Below, in pieces: positions 39,979-49,486 of a DNA stretch of 64,000 bases. The translations under genes and the position numbers were made by a program. Source of the DNA: Corynebacterium canis (GTDB lineage Bacteria; Actinomycetota; Actinomycetes; Mycobacteriales; Mycobacteriaceae); assembly GCF_030408595.1 (NCBI RefSeq), contig NZ_CP047080.1, positions 113,831-177,830 of the forward strand, read 5' to 3'. Position 1 is the first letter of the stretch. Each line of letters starts with the position of its first letter. The notes below the pieces were generated by a model. The model did no database searches. It saw only the letters and a list, made by a program, of their open reading frames with translations, and was not told the origin of the DNA.

Positions 39979-40674
39979 TCAGGATTTGTAGTCGAAATCG
40001 TCGAGGTGAGCGGGGGAGTTGAAGGCGCGGAAGCCGAGGTTTTCGAGCTTTTCCGGTGGTGGCCGGAGGGCGTCGGCGTCTTCAAAGTCCTCGCGGATGA
40101 ATTCGAAGTATTCGGCGTCGCTCATGCGATCGAAATCGGGGATATAAAAGCCGTCGTCGTTTGTGTCTTCCGAGGTTGGGGGCGTGTATGGTTCGAGGAA
40201 AATCGTGCGGAGGCGTTCGGTTGCGCGTTCGGGGGATTGTTGGGCCTGGATTAGGAGGCGGCGGGCGGCTTGGTTGCCGTCGGCGCACACCATAAAGAGG
40301 ATTTCGCCGGCTTCGAGGAGGAAATGGGTGCAGCGGGCGAGATCGGGGTGGTGCAGGATATTGCGCACCTGGGCGACCATCGCTTCGAGCTCGGCGGGCG
40401 GGATGACTTGGTGCTGCTGGTTGAGGTTGAGGCAGGCCTGCATAAACTCGTTGGCGCGGGCGAGCCCGGCGGCGAAATCTGCAAGGATGGCGATGCTTTC
40501 GGTACCGGACTCATTGGGGAAAACCCTGGTGGGAACCTGTGTGGGGGATACGCTGCACAGCAGGAGGAATAGCAAGGGGGAATCGTAAGCCTGCTGGGCA
40601 ACCAGCCGGTGGCGCTGGCTGCCGGTGGGGTCTGCGAGCGGTTCCACCGCGAATAGGTACGAGTTATTTGACAC
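39979..40674 (-). CDS. Conserved hypothetical protein
   Basis: A 231-residue, acidic, cytoplasmic-looking protein, with no signal peptide or membrane helix. It opens MSNNSYLFAVEPLAD and has a helical middle (about 60-160) and a C-terminal part rich in Asp/Glu/Pro. The opening resembles proteins of the DUF7822 kind in other actinobacteria, but I hold that loosely. It lies alone between the dehydrogenase (convergent) and the mrp operon (same strand, 85 bp away). Confidence 0.65.
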   Translation of the reverse strand: MSNNSYLFAVEPLADPTGSQRHRLVAQQAYDSPLLFLLLCSVSPTQVPTRVFPNESGTESIAILADFAAGLARANEFMQACLNLNQQHQVIPPAELEAMVAQVRNILHHPDLARCTHFLLEAGEILFMVCADGNQAARRLLIQAQQSPERATERLRTIFLEPYTPPTSEDTNDDGFYIPDFDRMSDAEYFEFIREDFEDADALRPPPEKLENLGFRAFNSPAHLDDFDYKS

Positions 40675-40758
40675 GTTGATTATTCCTCCAACACGACGAC
40701 GCCTCTGGACCCGTTATACACGTGGATTCGGTTGCGTCGTAGCTAACGGGAGGTGAAC

Positions 40759-41106
40759 CTATTGCGCGGTGTTCGCTTTTTGCTCCTCTTCTGCGGCTTG
40801 TTTGTCCTCAACGCCGACCCCATATACGGCGCGACCCATGTAGAAACTGGACACGCTCGCCACGACCAGCATGCCGATAATGGCGAAGATCGCGCGGACT
40901 AAATTGTTAGGGTCAAAACCCACGGTCGCCCAATCGTTGAGCAAATGCGCGATAAGGATTAGTGGAATGGCTACGCCGGTGGTGGGCCCCATGAGATTCG
41001 CCCTGGTCAGTGCGTCGGGGGCGCGCCACATGGCAACCGTGGTCAAGGCGATCAAAACCGTGGCGAAGACGGCGATCAATGCCACAAAGACTTCAGCGAT
41101 AGACAT
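40759..41106 (-). CDS. mrpG: Mrp Na+/H+ antiporter subunit G
   Basis: A 115-residue protein with three transmembrane helices, last gene of the mrp operon. The central helix pair with MGPTTGVAIPLIL and the tail GRAVYGVGVEDKQ match MrpG/MnhG. It starts 1 bp after mrpF ends. Confidence 0.88.
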   Translation of the reverse strand: MSIAEVFVALIAVFATVLIALTTVAMWRAPDALTRANLMGPTTGVAIPLILIAHLLNDWATVGFDPNNLVRAIFAIIGMLVVASVSSFYMGRAVYGVGVEDKQAAEEEQKANTAQ

Positions 41107-41107
41107 A

Positions 41108-41377
41108 TCAGCGGCGTCCCTTCGACAAGATACGGGCGGTGGAAATGGTGGTGATCAAACCCATCAAACCCGCCAATACCGCCACCTCATAGGTGATAAA
41201 CGTGGGATTCAGCAGCGCCCACAGCAGGAACGTTGCCACCATGGTGTAAAACACCATATCCGCCAACACCGAACGGCTCGTTAGGCGCTTCTCCTTGAGG
41301 ATCAGAAGCAGGTTCGCCACCAGCGCAATGCCCGAAACCGCCATGCAGGCGGAAATAATGATTGCAAAGAGACTCAT
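41108..41377 (-). CDS. mrpF: Mrp Na+/H+ antiporter subunit F
   Basis: An 89-residue protein with three transmembrane helices; RSVLADMVFYTM is the MrpF-type R-x-x-A-x-D motif. ATG 41377 has GGAGG 7 nt upstream and overlaps the end of mrpE by 4 nt; the longer open frame upstream is a shadow of mrpE. Confidence 0.9.
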   Translation of the reverse strand: MSLFAIIISACMAVSGIALVANLLLILKEKRLTSRSVLADMVFYTMVATFLLWALLNPTFITYEVAVLAGLMGLITTISTARILSKGRR

Positions 41378-41853
41378 GAGTGGTCCTCCGGGTAATCGCG
41401 AACATCGGCGGTAGTGGGGTGCGGATCGGTGCTCACCGGGCCGTAATTCGTGTCCGAATGGCCCGCCACAAACGTGGAGCGAAGGGGGTTGCCAGCCCCC
41501 TGACCCGGCGCACCGTGATCGATATCGGCAACGTGCGGGGCCAAGCGCTCCTCCATGTCGGCCAGCCCCGCCAACACCTCGGCGGGATCCGCGCCATAGA
41601 CCGCCTGCACCAAGAGCACCCGCGGTGCGCCCTCCGACACCGGATTGCGGAAGCCAAGGGAGAGCGTGCCCGGGGTCATGGTCACCGAGGTGGAAAACAA
41701 CATCAGCTCCCGATCCGTGGTCACCCGCAACGGGTACGCCACCACGATCGGGCACATTCGGGTTTGCCTGCGCAGTACATCGCGGCAAATAATCATGGCA
41801 CCGACGAACACTTGGGTAAGCAGCCACGAGGTGTATTTCACTGCATGGATCAT
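41374..41853 (-). CDS. mrpE: Mrp Na+/H+ antiporter subunit E
   Basis: 159 residues. One or two N-terminal membrane helices, then the typical MrpE soluble part with PIVVAYPLRVTTDRELMLFS and S-V-T-M-T-P-G-T-L-S. A longer than usual polar C-terminal tail (about 110-159) is specific to this protein. Starts by ATGA overlap with mrpD. Confidence 0.9.
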   Translation of the reverse strand: MIHAVKYTSWLLTQVFVGAMIICRDVLRRQTRMCPIVVAYPLRVTTDRELMLFSTSVTMTPGTLSLGFRNPVSEGAPRVLLVQAVYGADPAEVLAGLADMEERLAPHVADIDHGAPGQGAGNPLRSTFVAGHSDTNYGPVSTDPHPTTADVRDYPEDHS

Positions 41854-43355
41854 CGGGGAACTCCAATCGCTTCGGAAACGTCGCCGAGGACAGCGGACGT
41901 GTAGCTCGGGACGTCGAGAAGCCCAGCAGCGGCGTCAAGGGTGACGGAAACAACGCTGCCAGCGCAGAAAAACATCGCCACGCTCAGCACCGCCAATGCA
42001 GCGCCCGGCAAGCCCAACCACAAGGGCACCACCAGATCCTTAGGGGCGTTCTCCATGGGCTTGCCCCAAAACGCCAGCCGCCACACGCGCAACATGGACA
42101 ACAAAGCGCCGCAGCTAGCAACCACAATCACGGCGATGGCCAGCCAGGACTGCCAAGTCGCCTCCCGCGCAATCGCGGAAACCACAAACACCTTGCCCCA
42201 CAGGCCCGAAAACGGCGGGAAACCGACCACGGAAAACGCGCCCATGACAAACACCGCCGCAATCCACGGATCGCGGCGAGCCAAGCCGGACAGGCGGGCC
42301 AACCGGCCGGTGCCGTAGGTTTCCTCGATCGCGCCCGCGGTAAGCACCAGCGAACCCACGGTGATCATATGGTGCAACATATAGAACATGCCGGCGGCGA
42401 GGGAATGCTTTGGGTCGCCACCCAGGAAGGCGAGGGTGACCAGGATAAACGGCATGCCGTTCACCATTTGGTAGGCGATCACCCGGCGGATCGTATGTTC
42501 GCCCAAACCGGCGAAACCGCCGACGATCATGGACACGATCATCACCACGAGGATTAGCGTTGCCCAGCGGGTATCCATATCGAAGATCACAACATACATG
42601 CGGAACAGCGCATACACGGCGACCTTGGTGTGCAGGCCGGAAAACAGCCCCATTACTGCGGCCGAGGTGCCGGGATAGGTGCGCGGCAGCCAGGTATGCA
42701 CCGGGAACACGCCAGCCTTGACGCACAGCGCGATCACCACCAAACCCATGGTGACGGTGACCGGGCCATTGCCGGCGGCCTGGCTCGCAAGCGCGGCGAT
42801 ATTTACCGTGCCGATCACGCCGTACACCAGCACCACGCCGATAAGCAGCACCGTGGAGGTGGTCAGGTTCACCAGCACAAATGTGCGGCCGCTGGCGAGG
42901 CGGGACCACGTGCCCGTCATGGCCATCAGGCCGTAGGAGGGCAGCAGCATGACCTCAATAAACACGAAGAGGTTGAACAAATCGGCGGTAAGCAAAGCGC
43001 CGTTCACACCGGCGGTAAGCATCAACGCCAATGCTGGGTAAAAGCGCGCGCGGGTCTCATCCGCCAAGGTGGCAAACCAGTTCGCGGCCACCGCGACGAT
43101 GCTGGTGGTAATAATCATCACCGCGGAAAACGCATCTGCGGCAAACGGGATGGAAATCCCGCCTGGGAAGAGGCCCACGTTGTGGGCGATGGTGCCTTCT
43201 GCAAGCGTTTCCTGCAGCAGGAATCCGCCGGCGATCACGCCAAGCAGCGGAATTACAAAGTGCAAGGCGTCGCGCAGCACGCGCCACGGGGAAATCACGG
43301 CCACGGCGGCGGCGGCCAATGGCACCGCCACAAACAAGGGAAGCAGTGCCTGCAT
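41850..43355 (-). CDS. mrpD: Mrp Na+/H+ antiporter subunit D
   Basis: A 501-residue, roughly 14-helix protein of the proton-translocating NuoL/M/N family. FVFIEVMLLPSYGLM carries the conserved membrane Glu, and FPVHTWLPRTYPGTSAAVMG the conserved Lys/His helix region. It overlaps mrpC by one base and mrpE by four, indicating tight coupling. Confidence 0.95.
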   Translation of the reverse strand: MQALLPLFVAVPLAAAAVAVISPWRVLRDALHFVIPLLGVIAGGFLLQETLAEGTIAHNVGLFPGGISIPFAADAFSAVMIITTSIVAVAANWFATLADETRARFYPALALMLTAGVNGALLTADLFNLFVFIEVMLLPSYGLMAMTGTWSRLASGRTFVLVNLTTSTVLLIGVVLVYGVIGTVNIAALASQAAGNGPVTVTMGLVVIALCVKAGVFPVHTWLPRTYPGTSAAVMGLFSGLHTKVAVYALFRMYVVIFDMDTRWATLILVVMIVSMIVGGFAGLGEHTIRRVIAYQMVNGMPFILVTLAFLGGDPKHSLAAGMFYMLHHMITVGSLVLTAGAIEETYGTGRLARLSGLARRDPWIAAVFVMGAFSVVGFPPFSGLWGKVFVVSAIAREATWQSWLAIAVIVVASCGALLSMLRVWRLAFWGKPMENAPKDLVVPLWLGLPGAALAVLSVAMFFCAGSVVSVTLDAAAGLLDVPSYTSAVLGDVSEAIGVPR

Positions 43356-43786
43356 CAGTGATCGCCTTCCTCGGCCTCGGCGGCGGACGTGCGTTCTAAT
43401 ACGCGCGCGGTGCGCGGCGATTCCGGATCAAGGTGCGAGGCACCCCGGCCCAGGGTTTCCAAGGGGGAAAGCTCGTCCGGATCCTCCCAGCTACGGGTAT
43501 CGTCGGAACGCCCGAGCGCGGCCAGGGCCAGCATAAACGCGGTGGTGGCCATGGTGATCACGATGGCGGTAAGCACAAAGGCCTGCGGCAGCGGATCCGC
43601 CGCCTCAGCCAGCGGCGTGCCCTCGAACGGTTGGCCGCGCCACGCGCCGATGCCCGCCGTGAGGATCAATAGGTTCGCCGCGTGGCTAATCAACCCCATG
43701 CCCAGCACAATGCGCACCATGCCGCGCTGCATGATCAGGTACACGCCGCCGCCCATCAGGGTGGCGATCGTCAAAGCGATTATCAC
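43355..43786 (-). CDS. mrpC: Mrp Na+/H+ antiporter subunit C
   Basis: About 143 residues from GTG 43786, which overlaps the mrpA stop (GTGA). Three transmembrane helices similar to NuoK: GGGVYLIMQRGMVRIVLGMGLISHAANLLIL and AFVLTAIVITMATTAFMLAL. The tail (about 100-143) is polar and charged. The longer open frame upstream is a shadow of mrpA. Confidence 0.9.
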   Translation of the reverse strand: MIIALTIATLMGGGVYLIMQRGMVRIVLGMGLISHAANLLILTAGIGAWRGQPFEGTPLAEAADPLPQAFVLTAIVITMATTAFMLALAALGRSDDTRSWEDPDELSPLETLGRGASHLDPESPRTARVLERTSAAEAEEGDH

Positions 43787-46680
43787 AACTCTTCCTTCCC
43801 AGAGGTAGAGGTAGTGGAAAGATCCCAAGTGGCGGAACGAGCCTCCGGCCAATCCGGGTCGTCCTCGTCGGTCACTTCGATCGGCGGGTGATGCTGCAGC
43901 GGATGATCCCCGCCGCGCGTAAACGGCAACAGCTCGGTATCCGTGCCGGGGCGCAGGTAACCGCCCAGGTGGTTGATTGCCACGGTAAGCATGCCCAACA
44001 CCGCCAAGAACACGCCGACATCGAAAATCATGGACGTGGTCAGGTGTTCACCCAACACGTGCCCGTGGATCGGCGCCAAGAACGAATCGTGCAAATACCC
44101 CAAAACGCCCGCAAACACCGCGGTGAGCACGCCAATGCCGGTGAGCAAATAAGGCGTATTGGGCTTTACCGTCGCCTCGTCGCGGCCGCGCGCCAGGTAG
44201 GAAAGCATAAACGCCCCGCCCGCCACGAGCGCCGCGATAAAGCCGCCGCCCGGCGAATTATGGCCGCGCATAAAGATCAGGAAGCTGAGCAGGCCCAGCA
44301 CCGGGATCAGCCATTTGATCAGCACCTTCATGGGCACAGTGTTTAGCTGGGATGCCCCAAACGGGGCGGGGTGCGTGCCCTTATGGAACGGGTGCCGCGG
44401 GATGCTGCCCACCACCGCGGCGATGACCACGCCGGCCATGCCCAGCACCGAAAGCTCGCCCAGGGTATCCAGCGCACGGAACTCCACCAGGATGGTGTTC
44501 ACCACATTGGCCCCGCCCGAAATGCCCGGCGCCTCCTCCAAGTACCACATGGCGATCTCCGGACGCTCGTGCCGGCCCAGCAGCTCCCACACCGCGGCGA
44601 AGGTGGCCACGCCGGTAAGCACCGCCAACACACCGGCGGACAGCGCCCGCTTCGGCGCGATCTCGTGGAAGTTCGTGGGCTGCTGGCGGATCACCATCAT
44701 CATGATCACCACCACCAGGATCTCCACCAAGAATTGCGTCAGGGCCACGTCCGGCGCGCCCAAGATCAGGATCTGCAACGTCACGCCCACGCCCGTGGTG
44801 CCCAGCAGGATTACGCCGCTTAGCCGGTTGCGCGCCCGCGTCATACCGAACACGCTTCCGACCACGATCAGCAGCGGCAAGAGGTCCAGCGGGCGGTCCG
44901 TTCCCGGCACGCGCGGCGCCGGGGAAACCCCATCCACGCCGGGGAAAATCAGCGTCACATACGCCAGCGCCAGAATCACCAGGATCGGGTAAGTCAGGTG
45001 CCGGGCCGGGCTATAGGAATCCGCCATGCGGCCCATCCAGATGCCCCAGCGCCGAGCGCCTTCGGTGATGCGGTGCAACAGTGAGTTTCCGTTGAAGGGG
45101 AGGAGTTCGCGGCCGTCGATAAGCGGCAGCAGGGTGCGGCGCGCCACAATGGCCAGCACGCCCACCGCCATTACCACCAACGAAACCACCAGCGGCAAGC
45201 TCACGCCGTGCCACAACGCCAAATGCACATGCGCACCGGAAATCTCCGTAATCGGGGCATCCAAAGCGCCCACGGTAAAGGCGAGCGGCAGGGACAACAC
45301 GCCGGGCAAGGCGGCGGGCAGCCACAGCAACACCGGCGCCTCCTTGACCTGGGACATATCGCGCGGGCCGTCCACAAACGCGCCCAGCACCAAGCGTGCG
45401 GAATAGCTCATGGTAAACAGCGCGCCAATGCCAGCGGCGACCATCAGCAGGATCACCCCGGTACTACCCAGCGGCGCATGCGTAAACGCCTCCAGCATGC
45501 TTTCCTTGGAAATAAAGCCCAGCGTGGGCGGGATTGCCGCCATGGAAAGCGCGCCGATCAGCACGCTGCCAAACGTCCACGGCATGCGGTGATACAGCTT
45601 GCCCAAGCGGCGGACGTCGCGGGAGCCCGTTTGATGGTCGATAACGCCGATCAGCATAAACAGGCTCGACTTAAACAGCGCGTGCGCTAACGTATGCACC
45701 AACGCCGCAGCCAGCGCAACATGCGTGCCGACGCCGATCGTGGCAACGATCCAACCAAGCTGACTCACCGTGGAATACGCCGTCAGTTTCTTTAAATCCG
45801 TTTTCTGGATAGCAAAAAACGCCGCCATCACGGCGGTGGCCATGCCGGTAACAATCAGCAGCACGTTCCACACGTATACGTCATGGAACACCGCGGAAAA
45901 GCGCATCAGCAGGTAAATGCCCGCCTTTACCACGGCCGCCGCGTGCAGGAACGCGCTCACCGGGGTGGCGGCGGCCATCGCCTCAGGCAGCCAAAAATGG
46001 AAGGGCAATTGCGCGGCCTTGGTAAACCCGGACACTGCGACCAGCACCGCGAGCCAGGCCGTGAGCGTGGGTTTCTCGGCCCAGAACGGGGCCTGCAGGA
46101 TTTCCGTCAGGTTCGTGGTGCCGGCCTGCGTGGCCATGATCGCCACCGCCACCAGGAGCGTCAACCCCCCAGTAAAGGTGAGGATCAATGTGCGCACGGC
46201 GCCGGCCTGCCCGCCGGAACCCGCGCGGGCGATAAGCAGAAATGAAGCAATGGAGACTAGCTCCCACGAAATAAACAGCAGGATTACGTCATCTGAAAGC
46301 ACTAATAAGAGCACAGATAACATAAAGCCGGTCATGATTACATAAAACGATCCATTACCGGATTTATTATGCAAGTATTCGGCAGAATAAATGAATACGA
46401 CCGCACCAATAGACAATGCCAGTAAAGCGAAGAATAACCCTAAACCGTCGCCGCGAAGTGCAAAATCCATCGAAGTATCCGCGGCGAGAAAATTGGGGAC
46501 CCACGGGGTGCGAACACTCAGATTGGGGCCGCGCGCCATAACCTCCCGAGCTAGCAGCGCGGCGGCCACGATATACAGCAAGCCTAATGGCCACCCCGAA
46601 CGCCGATCAGACACCTTGACCAACAAGGGCGAGATCGCGAATGCGATCGCCGCAAGTATAAGGACAGTAATGAGGGTCAC
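43783..46680 (-). CDS. mrpA: Mrp Na+/H+ antiporter subunit A fused to B
   Basis: About 965 residues from GTG 46680 (MTLITVLILAAIAF); the frame is open to 46755 but the extra residues are not membrane-like. The first two thirds resemble NuoL with LLFISWELVSIASFLLI, FWLPEAMAAATPVSAFLHAA and HALFKSSLFMLIG. The C-terminal third contains the MrpA-specific region and an MrpB domain (RGHNSPGGGFIAALVAGGAF), so A and B are one polypeptide, as in other actinobacteria. The six genes mrpA-C-D-E-F-G form one operon for Na+/H+ exchange, pH and salt tolerance. Confidence 0.94.
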   Translation of the reverse strand: MTLITVLILAAIAFAISPLLVKVSDRRSGWPLGLLYIVAAALLAREVMARGPNLSVRTPWVPNFLAADTSMDFALRGDGLGLFFALLALSIGAVVFIYSAEYLHNKSGNGSFYVIMTGFMLSVLLLVLSDDVILLFISWELVSIASFLLIARAGSGGQAGAVRTLILTFTGGLTLLVAVAIMATQAGTTNLTEILQAPFWAEKPTLTAWLAVLVAVSGFTKAAQLPFHFWLPEAMAAATPVSAFLHAAAVVKAGIYLLMRFSAVFHDVYVWNVLLIVTGMATAVMAAFFAIQKTDLKKLTAYSTVSQLGWIVATIGVGTHVALAAALVHTLAHALFKSSLFMLIGVIDHQTGSRDVRRLGKLYHRMPWTFGSVLIGALSMAAIPPTLGFISKESMLEAFTHAPLGSTGVILLMVAAGIGALFTMSYSARLVLGAFVDGPRDMSQVKEAPVLLWLPAALPGVLSLPLAFTVGALDAPITEISGAHVHLALWHGVSLPLVVSLVVMAVGVLAIVARRTLLPLIDGRELLPFNGNSLLHRITEGARRWGIWMGRMADSYSPARHLTYPILVILALAYVTLIFPGVDGVSPAPRVPGTDRPLDLLPLLIVVGSVFGMTRARNRLSGVILLGTTGVGVTLQILILGAPDVALTQFLVEILVVVIMMMVIRQQPTNFHEIAPKRALSAGVLAVLTGVATFAAVWELLGRHERPEIAMWYLEEAPGISGGANVVNTILVEFRALDTLGELSVLGMAGVVIAAVVGSIPRHPFHKGTHPAPFGASQLNTVPMKVLIKWLIPVLGLLSFLIFMRGHNSPGGGFIAALVAGGAFMLSYLARGRDEATVKPNTPYLLTGIGVLTAVFAGVLGYLHDSFLAPIHGHVLGEHLTTSMIFDVGVFLAVLGMLTVAINHLGGYLRPGTDTELLPFTRGGDHPLQHHPPIEVTDEDDPDWPEARSATWDLSTTSTSGKEEL

Positions 46681-46786
46681 GAAGACATCACACCTGAGTT
46701 CAGTGGGTACAAAAAGATGTATATAGGTTACCAGCAGTGATCTCGCGTCCCCCAAAACCTAGTATTTCTACTATACTTTTGTACTC

Positions 46787-48229
46787 ATGCGAAGCCGTAT
46801 CCGCCCATTCTTACTCGCCTTCCTCTTAGTTATTCCTGTAGTAATTGGAATGATCTGGTCAGCATCCGCCCCCAGCCCAGCAGAAACACAGCCTAGCGAG
46901 CAGGCCGAGGGGCAGCCTATTACCACCGCCGCACAGAGCCCCCAGGAGCTCGTGGATACGCGACGCGCGGCAGGTGAGGCCACCACCCAAGCGGGGTTCT
47001 TGGTCACGGGCACCAACGAACTTGCCGACGGCTCCGGCAAACTCAACGACGCCACCACGCAGCTTTCCGACGGCGCGAAGCAAGCCGCCGACGCCAGCCA
47101 ACAGCTCGCCAGTGGCATGACCGAACTTCAGGCCGCCACGGGTCAACTTGGTGATGGCGCCACCAAGGTTGCCGACGGCGTGCAGCTTGCCGTAGAGCAG
47201 ATTCAAGGGCTCGCCGCCATGCAGGGGCAGCTCCTTGCATTTATCGATGAGGCAGATAAGCAATTGGGTAAGTATCCCATGCAGGACGCTAAGGATATGC
47301 GGGTAAAACTCGGAGAGCTTCGCACACAATTGAACGGTATCAAGTTCGATGGTGAGACGGCGGATCAACTGAATCAATTGCGCAGCGGCTCGCGCGAGCT
47401 CGCCGATCAATTGTCCAAACCCGGCGGCGCCTTCCACGACGGTGTATTTACCGCGACCGATGCCTCCAAGCGCCTAAGCACCGGGCTGGTGGAATTGCGC
47501 GACGGTGCCACCCAGATCAATGGCGCCACCGGCGAGCTGAAAGAAGGCGCGGACCGCATCAAGGGCATGGCCGACCAAAACAAGACCAAGGTGCAGGCCG
47601 TGCAGCAAACCCTGCCCACAGGTGTTGCCGCAGCTGGCACGCCCGATATGGGGAAGGAGCAATCCCAATCCACCGTGCGAGGCCTGGGCAGCGTGGGCTT
47701 GGTGATCGGGATCTTTGTCATGATGGCTGCCTCCGCCTTGTGGCTGGTGGCCCGCCCCAATAGCGGCCTATGGACCCCCGTGCTCGCCGTGGGCACCATC
47801 GCCGCCATCGGTGCCATCCTGCTCCTTGCCTTTGGCAGTACCGGCAAGATGCTGGTCGCCCAAAGCGGTGTGATTGTGCTCACCGCCATTGCGGGTGCCT
47901 TCCTTGGCCGCGCCATGCTCGCCCTCTTCGGCGAAAAGATCGGCAGGGGAGTGCTCTTGGCCACGATGCTGCTGCAAACCGCGGTGGTGGCCGCCACGTT
48001 CGGCACCGAAAAGGTGTTTATCGCAGCCTTCCCGCTGTACTACTCCATGCGGGGATTGCTCGCTGCGGCGGTGCCCGAACTCCTGATGTCCAGCTTTGTA
48101 TTACTGCTGCTATCCGCCGCAGGCTACGGCGTGATTCGCCTGATGGAGCGGGGCCAAGACTTTGAGCTTGCGGAAGAGGAAGAATATTACGACGAAGAGC
48201 TCGAATCGATGGCTGCTGCGGCAACATAG
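46787..48229 (+). CDS. YhgE/Pip-like membrane protein
   Basis: A 480-residue protein. One N-terminal transmembrane helix (RIRPFLLAFLLVIPVVIGMIW), a long outside coiled-coil region (about 55-270) with repeats such as GTNELADGSGKLNDATTQL and GASELxxG-like units, then five membrane helices (about 295-455) and an acidic tail. This matches the YhgE/Pip family linked to phage infection and to secretion-associated membrane processes. TATACT lies 9 nt before the ATG, suggesting an almost leaderless transcript. It is divergent from mrpA. I do not know its partner. Confidence 0.82.
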   Translation: MRSRIRPFLLAFLLVIPVVIGMIWSASAPSPAETQPSEQAEGQPITTAAQSPQELVDTRRAAGEATTQAGFLVTGTNELADGSGKLNDATTQLSDGAKQAADASQQLASGMTELQAATGQLGDGATKVADGVQLAVEQIQGLAAMQGQLLAFIDEADKQLGKYPMQDAKDMRVKLGELRTQLNGIKFDGETADQLNQLRSGSRELADQLSKPGGAFHDGVFTATDASKRLSTGLVELRDGATQINGATGELKEGADRIKGMADQNKTKVQAVQQTLPTGVAAAGTPDMGKEQSQSTVRGLGSVGLVIGIFVMMAASALWLVARPNSGLWTPVLAVGTIAAIGAILLLAFGSTGKMLVAQSGVIVLTAIAGAFLGRAMLALFGEKIGRGVLLATMLLQTAVVAATFGTEKVFIAAFPLYYSMRGLLAAAVPELLMSSFVLLLLSAAGYGVIRLMERGQDFELAEEEEYYDEELESMAAAAT

Positions 48230-48265
48230 TCGCTACTTGGGGATGGCTTAGAGTACGTTCAAGTT

Positions 48266-49486
48266 ATGAATGAAGCTGCAATTGATGCATTGCGCCAAGC
48301 GCTAGCTGTCCACCCCGACCCCCAACTGAGAGTCACCCTAGCGGAGTTATTGCTTGCTTCCGACCGTCCTGAAGAGGCGATGGTGGAAGCTACCGAGGTG
48401 TTAAAGCAGAACCCCGCAGAGCAGCGAGCGACGGCGGTGCTGACGGCCGCGGCGTCGAAAATTGCGCAACCGAAGTTTGATTGGGACACCGCGGAAGAGC
48501 AAGTCAAAGACACTGAGAGGGTAGTGCTAGGCCCGAGTGACGACGCCCCGCCAGCACTGTTCGAACCCACAACCACCGGCATTTCCTTCCGCGACGTAGG
48601 CGGTCTAGAACACGTCAAACAGCGATTGGATGAAGCCTTTATCCAACCCATGAAAAACGCGCGCATTGCCAAAGCGTTTGGAAAATCACTGCGCGGTGGT
48701 CTGCTCCTGTATGGCCCTCCGGGATGCGGCAAGACCTTTATCGCTCGTGCTGTCGCAGGGCAGCTCGGGGCGGATTTCCGCGACGTGGCGATGACAGATT
48801 TGGTCAGCTCCTATCGGGGTGACACAGAACGGAACATACATGCGGTTTTTGAGGAGGTGCGGGCGGCTCAGCGGCCGACGGTACTGTTTCTCGACGAATT
48901 GGATTCGTTGGCATTGCGGCGATCTTCGCTTAGGGGTTCGGCGAGCTGGTTGCGTGGAAGCGTGAACCAATTACTGCTGGAAATGGACTCCATTCAAGAA
49001 AACAATGACAGCCTTTTTGTTCTTGCGGCTAGCAACCATCCCTGGGACATCGACGATGCGTTCCTCAGGCCCGGACGCTTTGATCGCACGGTGCTGGTGC
49101 CGCCGCCGGATGCTGCCGCGCGCTATAGCATTCTGAAAAGCAAATTAAGCAATCGGCCCACTGGGGAGCTGGACCTGCAACAATTAGTTACCAGCACCGG
49201 TCGCTTTAGTGGAGCTGATCTCGATCACCTGTGCGTGTCTGCGGCGGAGAAGGCGATGACTGACTCTATCGCTGCAGAAAAGGTGTTACCAATTTCCATG
49301 AAGCACTTTCAGGACGCTCTGAAGGAAATTCAACCCTCCATTGGCGAGTGGATGGAATCCGCACGGAACGTAGTTCGCTATGCGAACCAATCGGGAAGGT
49401 ACTCTGAACTCGCCGAATACCTTCGCGAATACGACAATACGGTGGCAGGGGGCAAGTCTGGGCGCCCAAGTAGTTGGTGGCGATGA
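48266..49486 (+). CDS. AAA+ ATPase with N-terminal TPR-like region
   Basis: A 406-residue protein. Residues 1-65 form a TPR-like helical repeat. The AAA+ module begins at about 110 (FRDVGGLEHVKQRL) with Walker A GPPGCGKT (about 150-157), Walker B VLFLDELDS, sensor 1 AASNHP, and the Arg finger FLRPGRFDR. The lid domain and a helical C-terminus with GEWMESARNVVRYANQSG resemble the VPS4/katanin/FtsH-type class. No membrane helix or protease domain is present, so it is likely an unfoldase or remodelling ATPase. It overlaps the next gene by 4 nt (ATGA), so the two probably work together at the membrane. Confidence 0.9.
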   Translation: MNEAAIDALRQALAVHPDPQLRVTLAELLLASDRPEEAMVEATEVLKQNPAEQRATAVLTAAASKIAQPKFDWDTAEEQVKDTERVVLGPSDDAPPALFEPTTTGISFRDVGGLEHVKQRLDEAFIQPMKNARIAKAFGKSLRGGLLLYGPPGCGKTFIARAVAGQLGADFRDVAMTDLVSSYRGDTERNIHAVFEEVRAAQRPTVLFLDELDSLALRRSSLRGSASWLRGSVNQLLLEMDSIQENNDSLFVLAASNHPWDIDDAFLRPGRFDRTVLVPPPDAAARYSILKSKLSNRPTGELDLQQLVTSTGRFSGADLDHLCVSAAEKAMTDSIAAEKVLPISMKHFQDALKEIQPSIGEWMESARNVVRYANQSGRYSELAEYLREYDNTVAGGKSGRPSSWWR